A stretch of DNA of 64,000 bases, from positions 186,001 to 250,000 of the forward strand of contig CAJQUW010014394.1 of assembly GCA_907163375.1 (NCBI GenBank), in the 5' to 3' direction. The DNA is from Prostheceraeus crozeri. Taxonomy: Eukaryota; Platyhelminthes; Polycladida; Euryleptidae. This document shows positions 1-9,977 of the stretch, piece after piece. A program made the position numbers and the translations under genes. The notes beneath the pieces were generated by a model. It saw only the letters and a list, made by a program, of their open reading frames with translations. It did not search any database and was not told the origin of the DNA. Numbering within the stretch: position 1 is the first letter of the stretch; every line of letters begins with the position of its first letter.

Positions 1-411
1 TTGGTGTTTTAGCATGTTGACAAGTTTCTTTGATTGATAGTACACTCGTAGTTTGACTTGTGACTCTTCTACTCTACCTTTGACATGCTCAGATATTATA
101 GCATTAAGACGCTTTTCTTCTGTCTTTGCTGCGGAGCTCCATTGGCTTTTGAAAAAATAATTTATGTTTCTGGTAGACTGAAATTGTAGCATAATCGGCT
201 GTTTCATCTTTCTCTTGAGATAATTCTGTATAACTGAATCAACCATTGCATTAGGGTAGTTGTTATTAATTAGAAATTGTCTAATTTCGTTGATCTCTGC
301 ATCAAATTCTTTCCACGAAGATGATAATCTGTACGCTCGATTCACGTATGACAAAATGACTGATCTTCTGTATACGTCTGGTCCGAAACTGTTGCAGTCA
401 AAAGCTTTTTT
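1..411 (-). pseudogene. Penelope-like element: RT C-terminus and RT-endonuclease linker, 3' part beyond the window
   Basis: The minus strand is open without a stop or a start Met for about 135 codons, running off the left edge. It reads like the end of a PLE reverse transcriptase (a VNRAYRLSSSW segment followed by a helix with NNNYPNAMVDSVI). After that comes the typical linker, with AKTEEKRLNAIISEHV and then LRVYYQSKKLVNMLKHQ. In PLEs this linker leads to a GIY-YIG endonuclease, which would lie left of base 1. There is no ATG, so it is an internal piece of a longer ORF. Its upstream side ends in an A-rich stretch near 410-425, where similarity is lost. Identification rests on the linker pattern and order. 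It is probably a 5'-truncated copy. Confidence 0.6.
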
Positions 412-657
412 TTATTTTTTTTCTTTTATTTTTATTTCTATGCTGAAACCAACATTGAACCAGACCTCAACCACCTGAACTATGACACGTCTAGCAAAAA
501 TCGCAAGGTTTATGTCATTAAGTTTTGATTTGGAAGTCTATGGTTCCAAATTTTGTATTTTGCTTTCCAATAAATTCATTCCCATGAGTAGCCTGTCCTA
601 GACCAGGCGAAGCTGGTCGGGAATAATTGCTGACTTTTCTTTCGGGTCAAAGCTGTA

Positions 658-697
<40 letters not shown>

Positions 698-745
698 GTA
701 TATTTGGGCAGCAGATTGTTATTGAGACAAATTTCATATATACGA

Positions 746-814
<69 letters not shown>

Positions 815-2552
815 TAATTTGTGAATAGGAACCATGTGTGGTTTTGTACATGCATAGCTCAACAAAATAGCAAATAATTGGAATGATGACCCCTATTTCG
901 CAGCATGGAGTATATGCAAATCGGCATTGAAGTGCAAAGACTGTACGTGCTACAGTCACGCTAAAATGTCCTTCGCTCTCATCCGGATTATGATACGCAT
1001 CAATTCCACAAACGACAATGGATTATGTTTGGACGGACTCTTAGTTCAATAAGGTCATTCAACAGTTTTGGACTAATTCTCGATTTCTCGATCGGGTTGA
1101 TGTCTGGACTAAATTCAAGCAAGGATCAAGCAATTGAACAGTTCTATGATGCACCCAGGATTACACTGCTTTCGTGAGCAAACATAGTGCACCGCTATGT
1201 TGGAAATGCGTACAGCTTCAGCTTCTTCATCAGTTTCGCGGTTAGGATGTTCAAGCAAGCCTAAAAGTCAAAATGGTTCTTTCATCGTCAGTCGACCACA
1301 GTGTCTTGATGGGAAGAATGTGTTCCATGCCATAGTCTTTGTGGCGTTCCTCGCTCATATTTCCCAGTATTTCGGGTTGTTCCTGTTCAATCGCTGACCT
1401 TCTCACGAGTCGGATGAAGACAGATCATTGATCTGCAAAATGCATCAGAATATGCTGTTAGATGAATACATCAGATGAACACAAAATTCATCAGAAAACG
1501 CCGTCGGACATCAGCTACAGATTTCATAGGAAGTCTTTGAATGGGAATTCTTACTTCCGAAGTACCATCTGATGCATATATTGATGTCTGCGCGCAAAGA
1601 CACCACAGGATATTCGAAGTTAACAAAAATAGTAGCCCTTAATAACATTGTGCGAATGAAAATTGTAATGCTTGAGAGCGAAACATTACAAATCAGAACA
1701 CTGGGAAAATCGTAAACAAGGCACAAGTAGTCTTGAGAATCTGTTATTAAGAATCTACCGCATTTACTACGAACTGCTTCTCTTCGATTGTACACCTCAC
1801 TTCATATCATATCACTGAAGAAGTCTCATCGGTTTGCCTTCAATCCACCGCAACATGCTTCGACTAGCTTTTGGTCGACGCTTTTTGCCTCCTAACATCT
1901 GCATTTCCCGATTCTGATTATTTTGGTCGCTATCAACCATATTTTATCTCTGCCATCAATCTTGTGATTATGCATCAATCAAATAAACCCAAAGCTTGCA
2001 AAGTACTAGCAAATTGCAGGCTATATGGGAGTACAATTGTTGACAGGATTACGTTCATAGCGTGCATATTAAATGGAAATCAGGCATTAATTCTTATCAA
2101 TAACTGAACATGCTTTCAACGCGGAGATTCAAAATCAAGGGACCTACTTATACTTGACACTGACAGCATGCATGACCACACTAATCGTCTATAAGACGAT
2201 CATATTTAATGCTGTTGCATAGAATGATGCATTCCTGCGATGTGTGGGAATTTCCACAGGATTCCCATAGAGAACATAGAGATTTGATGTGGTGTGGGAA
2301 TGAAAATGTCGCGTCACATGGCAACTCTGTCATATCCTAGGTATGCTTGATCTCAGGTTCGGCACCTGCACATAGGTGTTGCACTAGAAATCAGAATCCC
2401 ATCCACTGCAATTATTTCAAATGTTGGACCAGAGAATAAGAAATTATCTTAATTTCTTCCTTATCAAGCAAATGTGATTGAGAAGTCACTTAGCAAAAAA
2501 AATCGATCGATTCCTGGTCATTAAAGATTCACGGGATTGATTCCGTCGCACG
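412..2552. other. Gene-free AT-rich stretch with TA microsatellites
   Basis: No ORF here has recognisable protein similarity. The notable content is two TA-dinucleotide arrays. A stretch at about 1030-1160 on the minus strand faintly resembles a Tc1 PDxNPIE segment but is too short and broken to call. I see no RNA gene. Confidence 0.5.
663..812. repeat. Two (TA)n microsatellite arrays
   Basis: Nearly pure TA repeats occupy about 663-694 and 748-811, separated by about 50 bases of unique sequence. This is simple sequence, typical of animal intergenic DNA. Confidence 0.95.
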
Positions 2553-2774
2553 GTTAATCGATTCCGCTCGATTAAAGTCTTGATAGGAGCAAATTATTAT
2601 TGGAATTTTGTTTCGGATGAAACCGATAGAGAAGACAGGCCTGTCACGATAAAGACACCTTTCGGTTGGATTTTGTCAGGTCGAATGAGTGAAAGTTCTG
2701 GAGATCCTGGTGATACATCAATGAATTTGTTGCAGTCTGTTCGGCAGGTTGGCGATGAGTCGTTTTCATCTTGA
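2553..2774 (+). pseudogene. BEL/Pao LTR retrotransposon fragment (between protease and RT)
   Basis: The frame reads VLIGANYYWNFVSDE and then PVTIKTPFGWILSG. This is the hallmark BEL/Pao segment (IGADYYW ... GP.A..T.FGW.LSG) at the end of the aspartic protease and before the reverse transcriptase. It is a shard of about 65 codons. Downstream sequence diverges after about 2774, and I find no RT, RNase H, integrase or LTR nearby. Presence of this family supports an animal genome. Confidence 0.7.
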
Positions 2775-3774
2775 CTTAGAATCTCTCGGATTTTTGCTTT
2801 CAGAAGCTGATTCTGATTGAAATTCAGAAGATTGATCCAGTGTTGAGTCATCACAAAGATGTTAAACAAACAGAAACATCGTTATGAGGTAATATTACCG
2901 GTCACTCAAAGTATTGACAATCTGAAGAGCAGTCGCTATATCCGAAGAATTTAGGAAAAATTTCACAAGGGTAGTGAGTGAGCTAGCCACACCCAATCAT
3001 CATGTCAATTAAGTTTCAAGTCCTGTATATCTTTCACGACTTTTTCCAATCTTTGACCACATGTGAGGGTTAGACGATTTATGTTTCAGAAAGCTGTTTA
3101 GAATTGTTATGTGGATTCCATCTTTAGATACCCTTGTGCAAGCATGTCAAATAAAGTGGCAAGTCAGTAATTGCATGTAAAGGTTATTTTCGCTGTAAAA
3201 TAAAAATGAAATCATAAATCCGTGTTTCCGCGATGATCAAGAACTCCTGTATGTGGGCCTGCTTGCAGGCAAAGGCTGGTGTATATTAGCTGCAGTTCCC
3301 AGCTCGTTGTCCAAAGTGCATATTTCACTGCAACGACATCTCCGATGTTGGTCGTTAGCCGTTGACACGGCACATTGATTTCCTTCAAATTATGACGTCA
3401 GGTGTCGTTAAGCGCATCAATAGTGTATGGTTGGTTCCATTTGGAAAACACAAAACTGAACGATGCAGCTCGGTTCTATTCACTATCTTTGAGACAATGA
3501 TGGATATTGATCAAGCTGTAGAGTAAGTAGTTGAAGTGGAAAAGCACTCATGCTTTCAGCAACACATCATAAAAAGGCTATAACGCAGCCTGCATTTTCT
3601 TCGATTCAACGAACGATGTCATTATCAATGTGCATGCCTACATACAACTACATGAATCGGCAACAGCACGCGACAACTCTGAACTACGAACTACAACTTT
3701 GTTTTTCGAGCTGCAAAAGATTGACAGCGAACTACAAACGCGAAACTCCGAACTGCACTTAATGTACACCAAAC
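2775..3774. other. No recognisable gene
   Basis: AT-rich intergenic sequence. Short ORFs at 3550-3890 have low-complexity composition and no family signature. I see nothing in it that I can support. Confidence 0.5.
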
Positions 3775-3885
3775 GTTTTAGTGTATTGAACTGTTTTATA
3801 GAGACGGTTAAGGTTTCTATTGATCATTCCCGTATCATGTTGATTATAAAATATTTGCCACTGATTTGTAGGCCATCTTTCAAAT
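3775..3885 (-). pseudogene. PLE N-terminal region shard
   Basis: The minus strand here matches the minus strand of about 22262-22350 at both DNA and protein level. Shared elements include a TTGCCACTG-type segment, ATGTTGATTA and GAGACGGTT. The protein reads with an NRLYK segment that recurs in the longer copy. That copy continues into a PLE-type N-terminal region, so this is a second smaller relic of the same family. Confidence 0.45.
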
Positions 3886-4069
3886 AAGTTGCATTCTTCA
3901 TATGTAAATACATGTATACTCATTGACAAAATTTTTGAAACATTTACTTCTTTAACTTCTTTCATTTTTGACTGGTATATATACATGTATGCATGATACC
4001 TTGATAATTTAGTCACAATCTCCACCAAGTCACTAGCACAGAAAAACAAGGCATGTAGCAGATTCAACT

Positions 4070-5083
4070 TTAATAGCGCGTATGCCCCCCTCTAGCTCCA
4101 ATACATTCAGTAATCCGAGATTGCATGGATTCACAAAGTTTCTGAATGAAGGATGTTTCAAGGAAAAGCCACTGCTCTGTCAGTCTTTCAGAGAGAATCT
4201 TCAGGGACACTGGTGGAAGTGAATAGCGGTCTCCCACTCGCCGCCCAAGCTCGTCCCAGACTTGTTCAATGGGTGACAAGTCAGGTGAGCGTGCAGGCCA
4301 GTCAAGGGTTTGAATATTCAATCTCCTAACAGTGGCAATGACAGCCGAGGAGCGATGTGGTCTTGCGTTAACGTCTTGGAAGACGAGATCCTCCATCCTG
4401 ACCACTGGGGCAACAACAGGAAGCACAATTTCATTGAGATACCTCTCTCCAGTCAACGTGCCTTTGATGATGACTGCTGTCGTTCGTCCGCCATGCCAAA
4501 TGCCACCCCACAGCTTTACACTTCCACCACCATATCTGTCGTGTTCTTTAATACAGCATGGGGCAAAGCGTTCACCTGGAAGACGATGCACTCTGACACG
4601 ACCGTCATTGAAATCCAGAGTGAATCTCGATTCATCGGTCCACAAGACTTTCTGCCAGTGATGGTCATTCCATGAGCGATGGGCATCACACCAGGCAACT
4701 CGTCTTCTGCGGTGCTCAAAACTCAATGGATTTAGGAGAGCTGGTCGTCGCGATTGAATTCCAGCTTCTTGCAATCTTCAGTAAGCCGTTCGAACGCTAC
4801 AGTCTATATTTGAGGCACTCTTCCAGTGTACGACTAGCTTTGGGACTGATACAAATCTATTCCTCTTTGCAGCTAAAACTAGACGTGCGTCTGTCATTCC
4901 TGCAGACTTTCTTGGTCGACCAGATACCTTCTTCTTTCTAACATCTCCTTCTGCCTTCCATCGACACCACCACCTCCAAACAACGACTCTCGATAGTTGT
5001 AGCTCTTTGGTAACACTCGCACAACTTCTACCACAACGAATCATTCCAATAGCCATACCTCTGGTAAACTGATCGTGTGCCAT
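4070..5083 (-). pseudogene. Tc1/mariner transposase, inactivated
   Basis: A Tc1-like transposase of about 337 codons. It has an N-terminal paired/HTH DNA-binding region (about residues 1-100, with a GRPRKS AT-hook-like stretch), then the DDE domain. First catalytic Asp is in VLWTDESRF. The second-Asp motif reads QDVNARPH, where the Asp directly before Asn has become Val. The third motif SPIEQVW keeps Glu with the normal 34-residue spacing from the Val. A TGA at 4778-4780 interrupts the frame just before RLQEAGIQSRRP; the two halves are otherwise in one frame. The C-terminus GGHTRY is normal for the family. So the copy is full length but dead twice over. I could not delimit its terminal repeats. 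Confidence 0.9.
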
Positions 5084-5343
5084 TTTATTTTACAAAAGCT
5101 GGATTTCAGCTCACGTTTATGTTCAATTTGTAAAAGCAATTGTGACAGTTGTATCGATATCAAAATTTGAAATTTGACCACCACAGATCTTTCTCCATTC
5201 TCCAATGTATTGAATGGTAATACATAGAAAGCGAGATATTGTATCATACCTGAGAAAAAATGAAACAAACTTCAATTCAAGCCAATGATAGTTTGTTTCA
5301 TAAAATTTTGTCAATGTTATATTTGTAGTAGTATACTGTAGGT
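5084..5343. other. Tc1 flank / Polinton 1 left flank
   Basis: No gene. It must contain the 5' untranslated end and TIR of the Tc1 copy and the insertion flank of Polinton 1, but I could not define the Tc1 TIR by eye. Confidence 0.5.
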
Positions 5344-5965
5344 TATGACATCCGGCGCATCGCTTCGCTCGCACCGGATGTCACACCTTGCGAGATTTCA
5401 AAAATTTACGTAGTCTATAAATTTCAAAAAATTAGGTAGTCTCCAAGTTTCAAAAATTTAGGTAGTGACAAATGTTCAAAAATTTACGTATTCTATAAAT
5501 TTCAAAAATTTAGGTAGTCTCCAAATTTCAAAAATTTAGGTAGTGCAAAATTTTCGGAAAAATCAAAATTTCAAAAATTTAGGTAGTCGAAAAAATATCA
5601 CGTAGTCGAAAATTTCACGTAGTCGAAAAATATCACGTGGTCTAAGAATTTCACGTAGACGAAAATTTAGGTAGTCTGAAAATATCACGTAGTCTAATAA
5701 TTTCACGTAATCTCAATATACCAGAAGATTGTATTCAAAATATTTATTAAAAAAATGGATGAAACAAAAGTGGAAGGAACTTCGAAAATATATCCTTCGT
5801 TATCTCAATTAAAAACAAGTGAAATGGACATTGAAAAAATGAATAAAGAAAAACACAAAGATAGAGTACGTTATATGAAAGATAAGGAATCTCAATTATT
5901 ATTAAGATTAGAGCATTATAAAAAATTAAGAAAGAGATGGTCTAAAGTTAAGAATGTAACACAAG
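5344..5965 (+). repeat. Polinton 1 left terminal inverted repeat
   Basis: It matches the reverse complement of 21000-21542. It begins with a GC-richer segment containing its own hairpin (GACATCCGG ... CCGGATGTC). A block of short tandem repeats follows, and then the first about 70 codons of a gene. The match ends near AACACAAG at about 5965. It is longer than the right copy because it holds more tandem units. Confidence 0.9.
5398..5725 (+). repeat. Iterated 20-25 bp motif inside the left TIR
   Basis: There are about 14 imperfect units of the type TTTCAAAAATTTAGGTAGTC or ATTTCACGTAGTCGAAAA. The invariant core is AGGTAGTC or ACGTAGTC. The same motif is iterated in the right TIR (21237-21489) with fewer copies. 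Such iterations near a protein-primed origin could bind a terminal or replication protein; that role is inference. Confidence 0.85.
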
Positions 5966-6384
5966 GTATTGACATGTTCTTAACAATAAGTTTAGGTGCT
6001 TTAACAATTGTTATATCTTCAGGTGTTTTAGTAATTCCAGTAGTTGCTACTGCTTTAACAGGTACGCGTGTTTCTACAACTTCACTTGTTACAATGTTAG
6101 ATAAATCTTTAATAACTAAGAAACGAAAATCATTAAAAAATAAACATTCTCACGTTAAAGAAGTTTATGATGAACTGCATCATTACTTTCAAAGAGTATG
6201 TGATGATAATGTTATTACGTTAGATGAAATTGAAAAATTTGATCAAATAGCTAATGAAGTAAATCAAATATCATTTCAATTACAGTCAGAAAAAGTTGAT
6301 GACAAGAATCAACAGGATGGCAAAATTTCTAGTGATGGTAAAACTTCTAATGAAGAAAATGATAAAGTTTTTTGGAAGAACTAA
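5755..6384 (+). CDS. Polinton 1 TIR-proximal protein, predicted membrane segment
   Basis: 209 codons, intact. The first about 65 residues are very charged (Lys/Glu) and lie inside the TIR. Residues about 78-102 form a hydrophobic stretch (MFLTISLGALTIVISSGVLV...), a likely transmembrane helix. The C-terminal half is again charged and may be helical. The ATG sits in the ATTAAAAAAATGG context seen at other starts of this element. I do not recognise the family. Because its 5' end is in the TIR, a truncated copy also exists at the right end. Confidence 0.6.
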   Translation: MDETKVEGTSKIYPSLSQLKTSEMDIEKMNKEKHKDRVRYMKDKESQLLLRLEHYKKLRKRWSKVKNVTQGIDMFLTISLGALTIVISSGVLVIPVVATALTGTRVSTTSLVTMLDKSLITKKRKSLKNKHSHVKEVYDELHHYFQRVCDDNVITLDEIEKFDQIANEVNQISFQLQSEKVDDKNQQDGKISSDGKTSNEENDKVFWKN

Positions 6385-6519
6385 AGACTTTAAGTGAAAC
6401 TTTCAGCAAAACTTTATTAAACAAAACTTTAGACGCCAAAGCAACAAAAAAATTTGTTCAGTAAAATGTTTTTGTTGTATTCCAATGTCACCACAAAATT
6501 CAAATATTATATTTTAAAA

Positions 6520-7337
6520 ATGGATAAAATTAAAGCTGATAATCAAGAAAGAATCCAACAATTAGATGAGTTAATAAAACAGAAAAATATTATGAAAGAA
6601 AATCATACTCAGCATAGAATGATAAAAGCTGGTATTCAATCTGATATGTTTGAAAAAATGCAGCAAACCGAGCAAGTAAAAACTGATTTTGAAAAAATAT
6701 TGAACCATTTAAAAAGCTTGAAAAAGAACTTACAAATAATGATAAACAAATTAATATAACAGATCCAGCTCACAAAACTATATTAGATGACTATGGATTA
6801 CTAGAATCAAACATTAATAAGAAATTACCAAAATCTATGCAATTTGAACATTCTATTTCATTTATAGATGGCAAAACAGTACATAAATTTTATCTCGGAC
6901 AAACAGAAATATTTCCACAACCTTTTCGAGGTTTAATTTTTTCACCAGATAAATATCCTTTCAATTTAGATAGAAATTTTGTTGATCTTTTAAGAGGAGC
7001 AGATTTAAAAAATTATGCTGTAGAAGATCTCATAAAATATAAAGCTATGTTAGATAGAGTTGGTGCAGTAAAATCTCTTAGACGTTATAAACAATTAGAA
7101 AATTTATTATCAACGGGGACTAAAGTAGGAAAAGGTTTTGAAACAGAAACAACCGTATTCTTACCAGATGATCCACAAGAATTACTAAATAGATTAAATA
7201 TTTTGATGTCTGCAATAAAAGAAGGATATAATTCTAGTTTCAATGAAACTCATGCTATATTGAAAAGACTGTTAGAAAAGAAGATTCTAAATGAAGAGGA
7301 TTATAAAAGAATAGCTGAAATATGTTGTTGTTTTTAA
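6520..7337 (+). pseudogene. Conserved Polinton protein of unknown function, N-terminal coiled coil
   Basis: It starts at 6520 (MDKIKADNQE) after the TTTTAAAAATGG context. The first about 65 residues are heptad-like (LDELIKQKNIMKENH). A one-base frameshift near 6700 moves the frame, and the second part reads on from about 6705 to 7337. The C-terminal half (FLPDDPQELLNRLNILMSA ... LKRLLEKKILNEEDYKRIAE) matches the tail of a widespread but uncharacterised Polinton protein. That tail usually ends with a helix about a short-linker 'YK.I' motif. Located just before the penton-like gene, so a virion or assembly role is likely but unproven. Confidence 0.5.
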
Positions 7338-7393
7338 TTTTTTTATAAAAAATATTTCATGAAAAAAAATTTATTCAAAATTTTAACTAAAAA

Positions 7394-8733
7394 ATGTCTT
7401 CGAGAGAATTATCATCAGCAGAACTAGAAAAAAATAATAATCATTTAGAAAATCAAACAGCGATTTTGGGTTAATCAAAATTTAGTACGACGTTAAAAAT
7501 TGTAACAACTACTTCATCACACACTTGTAATTTAGAACCCATTCTACATTTGGAACAAAATAAAAATTATCAAATTGCATTTACTAGTTTCTCCACATTT
7601 AACACTATTCAAAACGTTATCAAATATGTGAATGACCAATTTAGATATTCAACTGATAAAGGCAAAACGTGGAAAGTACTAATTTTTCTTCCTGGTTCTT
7701 GCTAAGTTGAATCAATATCAAATGAAATTAAGAGACATTTAGGTATATCATTTAAAGATAAGAAACAATTAAAGTACGGAGAAGTGACTTCACGTATCCG
7801 GTATTATATCGATAGAGAGAAAAAAACAAGTTTCAACGGATACAAAAAGAAGAGATATTATTATTAACCGGCATTTAACATTAATTGGGAGATTGTACAT
7901 ACTGGCCTAAGCCATTTCAATAGAAGAAAGACACTTGAAGGTATGTACATCTCCAAAGAAGAACCTTATACTTTGATGAATGGTTGTACTGGTCGCAGTA
8001 TTGTTTATGAAAGTTAAGGTCTATGTGTATGTAATTTCTTCTTTAGGTCCTATTTTCGGTTTTCGCATGCTGTTTTTATTTTAGGTAGTAGTATTTTAAT
8101 TATTCCATATCTTACTGAGGTATGGAACACTTGTTTTTACTGTAAATATGTGTGAACTTATATCATTGTGTATTACTTCATCTCTCATGTGTCTTTCCGT
8201 ACATTCATACGTGACCAAGCCTGCAAGGCGAAACGTCGTATAATAATAATATCGCTTCTTTTTTGTATCCGTTGAAACTTGGTTTTTTCTCTCTAAAGAA
8301 ACAATTACATTTCGCAATTGAACCGGAAGTAAATAGATTTTCTCTTACTTTAGACGAAAATCATCAAGTTGATTTTAATCATGATAGATCATTGTCAAAA
8401 CTATTGGGATTTAATAAACAAACCTATAGTCAAGGTTATCATTTAGGTGAGAAGATTCCTAAAATAACTGAAATAAATTCAATAGTTGCACATTGTGACA
8501 TTATTGAAGGAGTATATATAAATGGTAAATTGTCAAATTTGATATTCAGTTTTCCAGCTTTTACTGTACCCATTGGTTATAGATTAAATGTAATTCCACA
8601 AATATTAATATACTTCCCTATTACAAGAAAAACTGTTAACAGTATTAGCATTAGAATAACAGATGAGAAAGGAAAGGAAATAAATTTTGGAGGCGAAGAG
8701 ATTATGATAGATCTTTTGGTTAGAGAAGTTTAA
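7394..8733 (+). pseudogene. Penton-like / minor virion protein, split by a PLE insertion
   Basis: It starts at 7394 (MSSRELSSAEL). The N-terminal part has the domain found in Polinton virion proteins (LHLEQNKNYQIAFTSFSTFN, then the WKVLIFLPGS strand). In-frame TAA codons sit at 7472-7474 and 7703-7705. At 7771 the gene is broken by a 524-bp insertion flanked by a 12-bp duplication, and resumes at about 8308. The C-terminal part has the conserved module CDIIEGVYINGK ... ISIRITDEKGKEINFGGE, ending in a beta-strand-rich tail. This module recurs in two proteins of Polinton 2. In this family it is thought to be a jelly-roll penton or fibre protein. Confidence 0.65.
7772..8295 (+). mobile_element. 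Short PLE fragment with inverted-repeat ends and a 12-bp target duplication
   Basis: AAGAAACAATTA occurs at 7760-7771 and again at 8296-8307, exactly flanking the insert. About 55 bp near each end are inverted copies of each other (7819-7866 against 8236-8293), including the TTTCAACGGATACAAAA core. Inside, the plus strand reads FNINWEIVHTGLSHFNRRKT and then stops at 8014-8016. This resembles the tail of a PLE GIY-YIG endonuclease. A 3' segment with GCCTGCAAGGCGAAACGTCG follows. Overall it looks like a 5'-truncated PLE with the inverted termini typical of that group. Confidence 0.7.
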
Positions 8734-8769
8734 TTTTCTTCTTCTTAAAAATAAAAAAAATTATTAAAA

Positions 8770-9535
8770 ATGAGTGAAGTGCTTCCATTAAATAAAAAAA
8801 ACTTAAATTTAATCATCATCCAAATTTATCTAATGAAGTTTTGTCAGTTATTTGTGGAAGATCAGGATACGAAAAAACATATTTATTATTTAAAATCTTA
8901 GCGACTCCAGATTTTTTAGATTATAACAATCTTATAATTTATACACCAACAGCAGAACAACCTGTTTATCAATTTTTAAAATATGGATTTGAAAATATTC
9001 TTAATAAAACAGCAATTGCTTCATTATTCAAAGAATATGAAAAATCTGAATATGAAGAGGAAATAAGTTCGTGGTGTGAAGAAGCAGCAAAAAATAATCA
9101 GTTAGTAGAAACCAATAAAAATAAGCATATAAAAATACAATTAATAGATGATAGTGGTATTATGCAAGATCCTAGTAAACTAGATAAAACAATGAAACAT
9201 TGTGTAATTTTTATGATTGTGTTAATGATAGAAATCAGTCAGTTTGGAGAAATTATTTTACAAGAGGAAGAAACAACAACTGTAGTGTTTTTTATTTAAC
9301 ACAAAGTATGTATTCATTAGATGGAAGTGTTATTAGAAAGAATGCAAATATATTTATACTGTTTGAAATAAATGCAAGAAACTTAAGTGATTTGTTAAGA
9401 GATTTATGTGTAAGAAATAAAGATGAATTTAAACAATCGTGTAACAATGCTTGGTCAAAAGATTATGGCTTCATTACAATTAATATTGATAAAAAAATAC
9501 ATGATAGAGTTATTGAACAATTGTTCTCTGACTAG
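8770..9535 (+). pseudogene. Polinton 1 DNA-packaging ATPase (FtsK/HerA type)
   Basis: It starts at 8770 in the ATTATTAAAAATGAG context. A frameshift soon after the start moves into the frame with the P-loop, which reads ICGRSGYEKT. The normal GK pair has been replaced by EK and the preceding small residue by Tyr; both changes are explained by G-to-A substitutions. A second frameshift near 9210 lies at the Walker B region. The following motif RNNNCSVFYLTQS is the family's sensor strand, and the C-terminal helix region runs to 9535. The family pumps the genome into the capsid. This copy cannot be functional. Confidence 0.75.
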
Positions 9536-9630
9536 GCTTCGCCCCGACTGAAAGTCGATAGAAAATATTTTCGCGGAGTGTTCGAATAATTTTTTCTTAT
9601 AAATTTTTTATTAATAAAAATAGAAAAAAT

Positions 9631-9951
9631 ATGTTGAATGCGTACAAGATTTACCAGTACCAGTTTAAACTATGTACCAGTTTTAAAGATTATCGTCATC
9701 CTAGAAACCCTGTCAATTAGAAGAAGGAAGTTAGATTTTATTATCATCATAAACACGTAGCGTTCGTTACAGATTATAAAACAAAACATGGTATCAAACC
9801 GTATGTTAAATCAAACACCTTTCCCCTGTGTTTACGAAGTTTCAGAGTATTTTTAGCATACAATAATTTATGGTGGTTGGTTAAGAAAGAAAATTTAGCA
9901 AAGCATGAATTAGAAACATTACATCAACTAAATATTCCTGTGTATATGTAA
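9631..9951 (+). pseudogene. Unknown Polinton 1 protein, about 107 codons, one TAG
   Basis: It starts at 9631 after AATAAAAATAGAAAAAATATG and ends TAA at 9949-9951. One in-frame TAG at 9718-9720 interrupts it. The product would be basic and rich in Tyr/His/Lys (Tyr-Gln-Tyr-Gln near the start, YYHHKH after the stop), ending with LHQLNIPVYM. No family recognised. The consistent reading frame on both sides of the stop and its position between ATPase and polymerase suggest a real gene. Confidence 0.45.
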
Positions 9952-9977
9952 AAACATAATTTTTTCTTTTAAAAAAT

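Noticed and set aside
576-959. 127-codon minus ORF across the TA microsatellites.
   Set aside because: It is mostly Ile-Tyr repeats translated from TA repeats, not a gene.
13-1160. A faint PDxNPIE-like Tc1 motif on the minus strand at about 1030-1160.
   Set aside because: Only about 10 residues match, flanking frames are broken and no other Tc1 motif aligns.
5338-5343. Target-site duplication for Polinton 1.
   Set aside because: The six bases outside each TIR do not match (GTAGGT against CCCCAT), and shifting the ends by the shared TAGTAGTAT does not give a clean repeat.
8210-8260. Hammerhead ribozyme at the PLE fragment end (GGCGAAACGTC).
   Set aside because: The GAAAC and GTC parts are present, but the CTGATGA core is not found nearby.
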